The translations under genes were made by a program, and so were the position numbers. The notes beneath the pieces were generated by a model. It searched no databases, was not told the DNA's origin, and saw nothing but the letters and a program-made list of their open reading frames with translations. From Chlorobiota bacterium (GTDB lineage: Bacteria; Bacteroidota; Bacteroidia; Bacteroidales; JAADJA01): DNA of 49,260 nucleotides. Below, piece by piece: positions 44,183 through 49,260 of this stretch. Numbering within the stretch: position 1 is the stretch's first letter; every line of letters starts with the position of its first letter. The DNA lies in the NCBI GenBank assembly GCA_013151015.1, contig JAADJA010000016.1, positions 1 to 49,260 of the forward strand, read 5' to 3'.

Positions 44183-44266
44183 TGTTTTTGAGGATCACAT
44201 TGAATATTCCTTTAATATAAATAGGGTGTATCAGGTTTTTTCATTTCCTTTATGCCTTCTATTTAA
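44183..44266 (+). pseudogene. Fragment of an Omp85 gene 3' end
   Basis: The 32 bp at 44234-44265 are identical to 28308-28339, the last codons of the Omp85 gene (GFFISFMPSI), and the stop is kept as TAA instead of TAG. The preceding 50 bp are similar but diverged: E-Y-S-F-N aligns with E-Y-T-F-N of the intact gene, and a 2-bp indel breaks the frame. This is a decayed 3' piece of an Omp85 paralogue, or a recombination scar, directly upstream of the dynamin-like gene. The earlier part of the 43922-44285 gap holds only the protease terminator. Confidence 0.55.
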
Positions 44267-44285
44267 GGAAAATCAATTGGGTAAA

Positions 44286-45929
44286 ATGAACACTTTCAAG
44301 CTATTTAACAAATTAAACCGGGTTATTCAAGATGAAGATATCCGCGTTTTAAAACCACATGCCCGTCAAATTGAATTGGAAATCCAAAAAGGAAATTCAA
44401 TTGACATTGCTGTCCTTGGCGAATTCAAAGTTGGAAAAAGCTCGTTCATAAACAGTTTCATCGGGATGGATATCCTGCCAACAGGGGTCATTCCGGTAAC
44501 CTCCGTAATCACACGTATCCACAAGGGGGAAAAAGAAAACGCAATTGTGCATTACGAAAACGGGAAAACGGAAATAATATCCTTTGGGGACATTGCCCAA
44601 TTCGTGAGCGAATCAATAAACCCAAACAATGAAAAACAAGTTGAAACCCTTGAAATCCAATTAAGCAAGCCCGGTTTGCCGGATGGACTGCATTTGGTTG
44701 ACACACCGGGTTTAGGGAGTTTCTGGGAACACAATACCAAAACCACGAAGCAATGGTTCTGCCATGTTGGCGTCGCAATTATTTGTATCAGCACGGAACG
44801 CCCTTTGAGCGAAAACGAGATCAAGCTCATAAGGGCAATTGTCGATGAAACACCGGAAGTGGTCATCCTCCTAACAAAAACAGATTTATTTTCCGAAAGC
44901 GAAATCCAAAAAATCGAATCCTACATCCGAGAATCCTTGCGGTCGGAATTCCGGAAAGATTTTAGGGTTTTCAGGTATTCGTTAAAAAACAAGACCGTAG
45001 AATACAAAAACATATTCGATGAATCGGTAATAAAACCTTTGGGAAACGAACTGGACAAAAAACATGAAAAAATCCTAAACCATAAAATCCAAACCCTTTT
45101 TGGCCATTGCCTCGCTTATCTCGAAATATCCAGGGTGAGCGCACTCCATTCGGAAAACGAACGTAAAAAACTTAGAAAGGAAATTTTCGACAAAAAGATA
45201 AACCAATCCTTTGTTGCAAGGGAAATGGCACTTGTACTAACGGACGAACTGAATGGCATTAGGGACAAAATCCTCGCTTATTTGTTGCCCGAACAGCACA
45301 AGATCGGCAAAACGCTCAAGCAAAAATTCAAAATGGATTCAAGGACATGGAAAGGCAATCTGTCGAAACGGACCCGGACATTTGAACAATGGATGAAGGA
45401 AGAGCTCACAAGGGAAATGATCGGAATGGCGGAAAAACACCATAATGAAGTTGTTGCGATCCTTGAAGGGGCAAGATCGCATTTCAGGTTTTTCGTCTCC
45501 ACGTTCCGCAACAGTTTAAAAAACAAAATAAAAGAAACACTTGGAACGGACATGCACGCCGAAGACCTCGACATCCATTACCTCAACATAAAAAAACCCA
45601 ACATATTGGTAAGCTGGACTTTTGAAAGCCATATCGACCTGCTTTGGTTTTTGTTCCCCATGGCTGTTTTTGGAAAGGTGTTCAACAGCTATTTCGAAAA
45701 ACAAATTTCCCGCGAAATAGAAATAAATATTTACCGGATGGCCTCAAACCTGAACGGAACGATATCGAAAACAATCAAGGACATGAAGGAACAAGCGCAA
45801 ATATACATCGCCAACGAATTGATCACGATCGAAAATATCCTGAGCAAGCCGGAAACGGAAAACAATAAATACGGGAAAATAATTGGGGACCTGCAGAAAT
45901 CGAATCACGATGAGAGCCTCATCAAATAG
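44286..45929 (+). CDS. Dynamin-like GTPase
   Basis: This 547-residue protein belongs to the dynamin superfamily. G1 is GEFKVGKSS (45-53), the G2 threonine lies in GVIPVTS (about 67-73), G3 is DTPGLGS (139-145) and G4 is TKTD (197-200). The remainder is helical and charged. A hydrophobic paddle-like segment lies at about 470-490 (DLLWFLFPMAVFGKVF), which could insert in membranes. The role is not assigned; bacterial dynamins act in membrane repair and phage defence. I take the ATG at 44286. The frame runs back to 44019, but the extension covers the Omp85 fragment and is not part of the protein. Its 3' end overlaps frr by 8 nt, convergently. Confidence 0.85.
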   Translation: MNTFKLFNKLNRVIQDEDIRVLKPHARQIELEIQKGNSIDIAVLGEFKVGKSSFINSFIGMDILPTGVIPVTSVITRIHKGEKENAIVHYENGKTEIISFGDIAQFVSESINPNNEKQVETLEIQLSKPGLPDGLHLVDTPGLGSFWEHNTKTTKQWFCHVGVAIICISTERPLSENEIKLIRAIVDETPEVVILLTKTDLFSESEIQKIESYIRESLRSEFRKDFRVFRYSLKNKTVEYKNIFDESVIKPLGNELDKKHEKILNHKIQTLFGHCLAYLEISRVSALHSENERKKLRKEIFDKKINQSFVAREMALVLTDELNGIRDKILAYLLPEQHKIGKTLKQKFKMDSRTWKGNLSKRTRTFEQWMKEELTREMIGMAEKHHNEVVAILEGARSHFRFFVSTFRNSLKNKIKETLGTDMHAEDLDIHYLNIKKPNILVSWTFESHIDLLWFLFPMAVFGKVFNSYFEKQISREIEINIYRMASNLNGTISKTIKDMKEQAQIYIANELITIENILSKPETENNKYGKIIGDLQKSNHDESLIK

Positions 45930-46485
45930 TCATGATATCCTTTTCCTTGGTCTCGAACAGCTTATCGACCTTTTCGGTAAAATCGTTGGTCAGTTTTTGG
46001 ATATCGTCCTGAAGTTTCTTCACATCATCCTCGGGCGTCCCTTCTTTCTCCAGTTTCTTTGCCTCATCGTTGGCACTGCGCCTTATATTGCGGATGGCTA
46101 TTTTTGAGTTTTCGGCCTCTACTTTGGCCTGTTTCACCAATTCCCTCCTTCGTTCTTCGGTTACAACAGGGACTTTAATACGAAGGACCTCACCTTCATT
46201 TTGAGGGTTTAAGCCAAGGTTTGCATCGATAATTGCTTTTTCCAACAGGCCGATAATGCTTTTGTCCCAAGGCTGGACGATAATTTGCCGCGGGTCGGGC
46301 GTTGAAACATTTGCAGTTTGGCTTATCGGGGTCATGGTTCCGTAATAATCCACTACCACGCCATTCAACATATCGGGTGTAGCTTTGCCGGCCCTTATTT
46401 TCTGAAACTCCTTTTCAAGGTGGTCCACTGCTTTTTCCATCCCTTCCTGGGTGAAATCATATACGAATTGGCATTCCTCTAACAT
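45922..46485 (-). CDS. frr: Ribosome recycling factor
   Basis: RRF splits post-termination ribosomes with EF-G. The 187-residue sequence shows KIRAGKATPDMLNGVVVDYYG, IVQPWDKSIIGLLEKAI, PVVTEERRRELVKQAK and the C-terminal KVDKLFETKEKDIMTI, all typical. The ATG start is standard. It is on the same strand as pyrH, as in many bacteria, but a decayed gene lies between them. It overlaps the dynamin-like gene's 3' end by 8 nt. Confidence 0.97.
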   Translation of the reverse strand: MLEECQFVYDFTQEGMEKAVDHLEKEFQKIRAGKATPDMLNGVVVDYYGTMTPISQTANVSTPDPRQIIVQPWDKSIIGLLEKAIIDANLGLNPQNEGEVLRIKVPVVTEERRRELVKQAKVEAENSKIAIRNIRRSANDEAKKLEKEGTPEDDVKKLQDDIQKLTNDFTEKVDKLFETKEKDIMTI

Positions 46486-46511
46486 GGTAAATTCATTTTA
46501 TAGTTCAAATG

Positions 46512-46519
46512 CAAAAATA
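46512..46519 (-). promoter_or_regulatory. -7 element for frr
   Basis: On the minus strand, TATTTTTG matches TAnnTTTG, about 27 nt upstream of the frr start. It suggests that frr has its own promoter now that pyrH is separated from it. Confidence 0.45.
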
Positions 46520-46623
46520 AAAATTATCCATGATTAACGCCGTCCAACATTATTTATTTAATAACAAGGGGTTTTTAATAAGTCAGGCGAAGAGAAAGGT
46601 AATATTGGAAACCTGACCCATTT

Positions 46624-46644
46624 CCTGTTTTTTTTAAAAACAGG
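46624..46644. other. CCTGTTTTT hairpin between frr and the decayed gene
   Basis: A perfect 9-bp stem, CCTGTTTTT/AAAAACAGG, with a 3-nt loop, lies between the decayed AlbA_2 gene and frr. Being AT-rich, it may be a weak terminator; the reading direction is unclear. Confidence 0.4.
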
Positions 46645-46672
46645 GTACAACTATTGAAATCCTGTTAAGGAA

Positions 46673-47060
46673 TCATTTACTAATTACCTCCCAATAACTA
46701 CCTTTGTCAGGACCAATACGTTTGATTATTCCCTTGGTCTTTAATTTTTCCATGTTCTTGCGGATATTTCTCTCATTTATATTAATAAAACCAGATAATT
46801 CCCTTGAAGAAATTTTAGGATTATTAAAAATCAACTCAAGGATTTTTATTTCATTTTTGGATAAGAGTTTTATGAGGTCTTTTTCTATGTCTTTTCCTAG
46901 GTCTTTTATTTCCGTAGAATAATCAAAACTGCAATTTCCATTATCATTTACACCAAGTAAATAGTGAACCTCCCTGTGAATTGGCAAAAGCACAAATCCA
47001 TTTTAGGTATTCTTCTTTCCAAATACTCTTCCATTCTACATTTTGGTTCTCAGCATTCAT
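46673..47060 (-). pseudogene. Decayed AlbA_2-family regulator gene
   Basis: At the upstream end, the minus-strand frame from 47060 reads MNAENQNVEWKEEYLKW, then ICAFANSQGG, the N-terminus of Schlafen/AlbA_2-domain proteins, with the usual SWRD missing after the K. A frame change near 46970 continues with YLLGVNDNGNC. The sequence then passes straight to a C-terminal winged-helix segment (LLSKNEIKILELIFNNP...ISSRELSGFININERNI). The central several hundred residues of the family are absent. It is a deleted, frameshifted relic between frr and pyrH, AT-rich compared with both. Confidence 0.7.
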
Positions 47061-47081
47061 TCTAAAATTATTAATCTTTTA

Positions 47082-47789
47082 CTACCCAGAAACCAATGTC
47101 CCCACATTTTCACCTTCCACAACTTTCATAAGGTTGCCTTTTTGGTTCATATCGAAAACAATGATGGGGAAATTATTTTCGCGGCACATGGTAAAGGCCG
47201 TGAGGTCCATTATTTTCAGTTGCTTTTCGTAAGCTTCATCAAAAGAAATGTTTTCGTATTTAACAGCACCCGGGTCTTTTTCGGGATCGGCCGTATAAAC
47301 GCCGTCCACACGTGTCCCTTTCAGGAAAACAGAGGCCTCTATCTCCAGGCCACGCAGTACGGAAGTGGTATCGGTCGTAAAGTAAGGGTTTCCCGTTCCG
47401 CCCCCAATAATGACCACCTTCCCTTGTTCCAGGTAATCAATTGCACGATGGCGGCTCATCAACTCCGAAACAGGCCCGATTTGAAAACTACTGAGCAAAA
47501 CCGTTTTCACACCCTGCTTTTCCAGTTCCCCTTGCAACGAAAGGCTGTTGATGACCGTTGCCAACATTCCCATATAATCGCCCTGCACCCTGTCGAAGCC
47601 TTCGGAAGCGCCCTGCAACCCGCGGAAAATATTCCCACCGCCAATCACGATGGCAACCTGCACGTTTCTATCGGTAACTGCCTTTATTTCCTTTGTGTAA
47701 TCGGCAAGACGTTGCGGGTCAATGCCGTATTGTTTTTCACCCATCAATGCCTCTCCACTTAATTTTAAAAGTATCCTATTGTATTTCAT
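47082..47789 (-). CDS. pyrH: Uridylate kinase
   Basis: UMP kinase phosphorylates UMP to UDP. It has the amino-acid-kinase fold with KYNRILLKLSGEALMG at the N-terminus, VIGGGNIFRG, GVYTADPEKDP and the C-terminal MNQKGNLMKVVEGENVGTLV. I use the ATG at 47789 (235 residues); the frame extends to 47861, but the extra residues do not fit the family and cover the predicted promoter. It is divergent from the ECF sigma gene. Confidence 0.97.
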   Translation of the reverse strand: MKYNRILLKLSGEALMGEKQYGIDPQRLADYTKEIKAVTDRNVQVAIVIGGGNIFRGLQGASEGFDRVQGDYMGMLATVINSLSLQGELEKQGVKTVLLSSFQIGPVSELMSRHRAIDYLEQGKVVIIGGGTGNPYFTTDTTSVLRGLEIEASVFLKGTRVDGVYTADPEKDPGAVKYENISFDEAYEKQLKIMDLTAFTMCRENNFPIIVFDMNQKGNLMKVVEGENVGTLVSG

Positions 47790-47818
47790 CTGTATTTCTA
47801 ATTTTGAGAATTTGAAGC

Positions 47819-47826
47819 CAAAGGTA
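47819..47826 (-). promoter_or_regulatory. -7 element for pyrH
   Basis: The minus strand reads TACCTTTG, a TAnnTTTG match, 30 nt upstream of the pyrH start. It supports the shorter start. Confidence 0.45.
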
Positions 47827-47869
47827 AATATTAATTCAGTTGAATTATTCAGCTTAAACAAAACATTTT

Positions 47870-47877
47870 TATCTTTG
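47870..47877 (+). promoter_or_regulatory. -7 element for the ECF sigma gene
   Basis: TATCTTTG matches TAnnTTTG. The ATG at 47916 lies 38 nt downstream. There is no strong -33, and ECF self-regulation cannot be judged from this alone. Confidence 0.4.
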
Positions 47878-47915
47878 AGGTTTCAATTTCAAACCCAGGT
47901 CATAAATTGATTCAA

Positions 47916-48494
47916 ATGTCAGATCAAACAAAAACGGATTCAGAAAGGGTATCGGAACTTTTCAAGAGCCATGCCGACTACCTTTTCAATTATGCCATTA
48001 CCCGTGTAAACGACCAACATATTGCCGAAGACCTTGTTCAGGATACTTTTGTCGCAGCGCTCCGCAATATCAAAAACTTTGAATCGCGCAGCAAGGAAAG
48101 CACTTGGCTAACGGCCATTCTAAAAAACAAGATCATTGACCATTACAGGAAAAAAGTGCGACAGTACCACAAAGAAAGCCTTGATGATTTGCGGTCGGTG
48201 GAAGATTATTTTGACAAAAACGGAAAATGGAACAAAACCGATCAACCGCAAAAATGGCATATCAATTACAATGAAACCATTGAGCAAAAAGAGTTTTACG
48301 ATATTTTGAACAATTGCCTGAACCGCCTGAACGAGCTGCAAAGGATTGCTTTTACCATGAAGCATTTTGATGATATTAAATCGGAGGATATTTGTAAGGA
48401 ATTAGAAATCACCTCGTCAAACTATTGGGTTATTATCCACCGCGCAAAACTCCAACTCAGGAAATGTATGGAAGCTAAATGGGTGAACAGTTGA
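47916..48494 (+). CDS. ECF-type sigma-70 factor
   Basis: This is a 192-residue sigma factor. Region 2 has YLFNYAITRVNDQHIAEDLVQDTFVAAL and STWLTAILKNKIIDHYRKK. Region 4 has LNELQRIAFTMKHFDDIKSEDICKELEITSSNYWVIIHRAKLQL. An insertion of about 40 residues lies between them (KESLDDLRSVEDYF...QKWHINY), as in a Bacteroidota subgroup. The next gene encodes a zinc-motif anti-sigma-like protein, 70 nt downstream. The ATG at 47916 is preferred over an upstream in-frame TTG at 47907. Confidence 0.92.
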   Translation: MSDQTKTDSERVSELFKSHADYLFNYAITRVNDQHIAEDLVQDTFVAALRNIKNFESRSKESTWLTAILKNKIIDHYRKKVRQYHKESLDDLRSVEDYFDKNGKWNKTDQPQKWHINYNETIEQKEFYDILNNCLNRLNELQRIAFTMKHFDDIKSEDICKELEITSSNYWVIIHRAKLQLRKCMEAKWVNS

Positions 48495-48564
48495 TAATCC
48501 CGAAAAGGAAGTTAATCAATAGATAAAACAATTACTACAAAACTAAACCACAAATTAATTGAAG

Positions 48565-48813
48565 ATGAAAATGGGATTAATGTTATCGTGCAAAGATGCA
48601 AGTGAACTAATTGTGAAAAGAGATGCCGAAGAATTGAAATTCTATGACCGAATGCGATTGATGATGCACCTCAGTATGTGCAAATTTTGCGCTCTTTTCG
48701 AAAAACAAAATGCTTTCATTGATTCAAATATCAAAGCTTTGGACAATACGGTAGTAAAAGAATTTCAACCTGAATCAAAGGAAAAGATATTGGAGAGTTT
48801 GAAAAATGAATAA
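48565..48813 (+). CDS. Zinc-type anti-sigma factor-like protein
   Basis: This 82-residue soluble protein has MLSCKDASELIVKRDAEEL at the N-terminus and the HxxxCxxC zinc motif HLSMCKFC near residue 35, the hallmark of the ZAS/zf-HC2 anti-sigma fold. There is no transmembrane segment, so it would act in the cytoplasm. It probably binds and restrains the sigma factor encoded just upstream. The ATG at 48565 is used; an in-frame TTG lies at 48559. Confidence 0.82.
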   Translation: MKMGLMLSCKDASELIVKRDAEELKFYDRMRLMMHLSMCKFCALFEKQNAFIDSNIKALDNTVVKEFQPESKEKILESLKNE

Positions 48814-48846
48814 TTGCAAACCATATTAATTCATGAAGAAAACCAC

Positions 48847-48854
48847 TATATTTG
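48847..48854 (+). promoter_or_regulatory. -7 element for the methyltransferase gene
   Basis: TATATTTG matches TAnnTTTG, 58 nt upstream of the methyltransferase ATG, after the anti-sigma stop. Confidence 0.4.
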
Positions 48855-48912
48855 CACCAACAATTCGTAAAAAATAAACTATTTCATAACAATAAATTTG
48901 TACATCTTTGAG

Positions 48913-49260
48913 ATGAATGACACTTTAACTATATGTAAACCGAGATTAGGAACAACAATCGATGGGTTTCAAATGCAATTCAAGTTTATTAAAAATTCCG
49001 TTTCAAAGATAGATATGTCTGAATTTGAAAACAGTGACATAAAAGTACTGTCATTGTTTAGTGGTTGTGGCGGGTTGGACTTAGGGATACTTGGTGATTT
49101 TGAATTTCGGGGTAAAAAATATACTAAGAATCGTTTCAAAATTGTTTTTTCCAATGATTTTGACAGTGCAGCGACAAAAGTCTATAATGAAAACTTCAAA
49201 TACTTTAAACACAAGATATCCGAAAAGGACATTGCATTAATAAGCCATAGAGAAATACCT
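48913..49260 (+). CDS. DNA cytosine-5 methyltransferase (5' part)
   Basis: The frame runs off the window end after 116 codons. Motif I of C5 methyltransferases, the SAM-binding LSLFSGCGGLDLG, is clear near residues 50-62. The motif II-like KIVFSNDFDSAATKVYNENF follows. The PCQ catalytic motif lies beyond the window. It is probably the modification enzyme of a type II restriction-modification system, so a nuclease gene is expected just outside. The DNA is AT-rich relative to the core genes, consistent with acquisition by transfer. The start at 48913 gives a short N-terminal extension of about 45 residues before motif I. Confidence 0.88.
   Translation, partial: MNDTLTICKPRLGTTIDGFQMQFKFIKNSVSKIDMSEFENSDIKVLSLFSGCGGLDLGILGDFEFRGKKYTKNRFKIVFSNDFDSAATKVYNENFKYFKHKISEKDIALISHREIP

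Noticed and set aside
44019-44285. N-terminal extension of the dynamin-like protein
   Set aside because: It covers the decayed Omp85 fragment and starts inside the preceding terminator region. The protein begins naturally at MNTFKLFNK.
47043-47762. 239-codon plus-strand frame
   Set aside because: It is antisense to pyrH and has no domain.
1-49260. tRNA, rRNA, riboswitch or intact transposase
   Set aside because: I scanned all gaps by eye and saw no cloverleaf, rRNA-like stretch, known aptamer core or DDE/HUH transposase frame. A covariance-model search would be needed to exclude small RNAs fully.

Overview
The window is a chromosomal segment of a Bacteroidota bacterium, most likely from the Bacteroidales/Marinilabiliales side. 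Four things in the sequence point there: secreted proteins with type IX secretion (T9SS) C-terminal sorting domains, promoters with the TAnnTTTG -7 element, an FtsZ ending in LHDNVD, and a division/cell-wall (dcw) cluster with the order typical of the phylum, without murF or ddl. No rRNA, tRNA, CRISPR array or intact transposase was found.

Region 1 (about 0.1-20.8 kb, minus strand). Read in the direction of transcription, this is the dcw cluster: mraZ, rsmH, ftsL, ftsI, murE, mraY, murD, ftsW, murG, a small four-helix-bundle-like gene, murC, ftsQ, ftsA, ftsZ and yqeY. It ends at a terminator, followed by a large T9SS-exported FG-GAP/PKD surface protein. The mraZ promoter region carries four GTGGG-type MraZ boxes. 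The cluster is unusual for the number of repeats lodged in its intergenic gaps: a 9.5-copy 23-bp array between murE and mraY, 7-bp repeats next to the murD stop, and REP-like hairpins that touch the ends of murC and ftsZ.

Region 2 (20.9-28.3 kb). A divergent acyltransferase pair looks like the glsA/glsB glycine-lipid genes. It is followed by ysxC, an unrecognised exported protein, rsgA (TTG start), a CBS-domain protein and an Omp85/BamA-like outer-membrane protein.

Region 3 (28.4-44.0 kb) is accessory. It has a TPR histidine kinase and response regulator, then secreted genes separated by long repeat-rich gaps: a T9SS protein, a PID-CTERM-like miniprotein, a FISUMP protein, a coiled-coil membrane protein, a frameshifted miniprotein, a KTSC protein, a very basic exported protein, a lipoprotein and a 1303-residue subtilisin-like protease. 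The strongest new signal is here. Three promoters about 3-4.5 kb apart share one architecture: paired TTGYTAACC boxes at an 11-bp period, exactly 30 nt, then a TAnnTTTG -7 element. Each is preceded by a copy of a CATCACAG...CTGTGGTG hairpin repeat. This suggests a local regulon of exported proteins, possibly controlled by the adjacent two-component pair.

Region 4 (44.0-49.3 kb). A dynamin-like GTPase follows a fragment that matches the 3' end of the Omp85 gene. Then come frr and pyrH with a decayed AlbA_2-family gene between them, an ECF sigma factor with a zinc anti-sigma protein, and the start of a DNA cytosine-5 methyltransferase cut by the window edge, probably the beginning of a restriction-modification locus.
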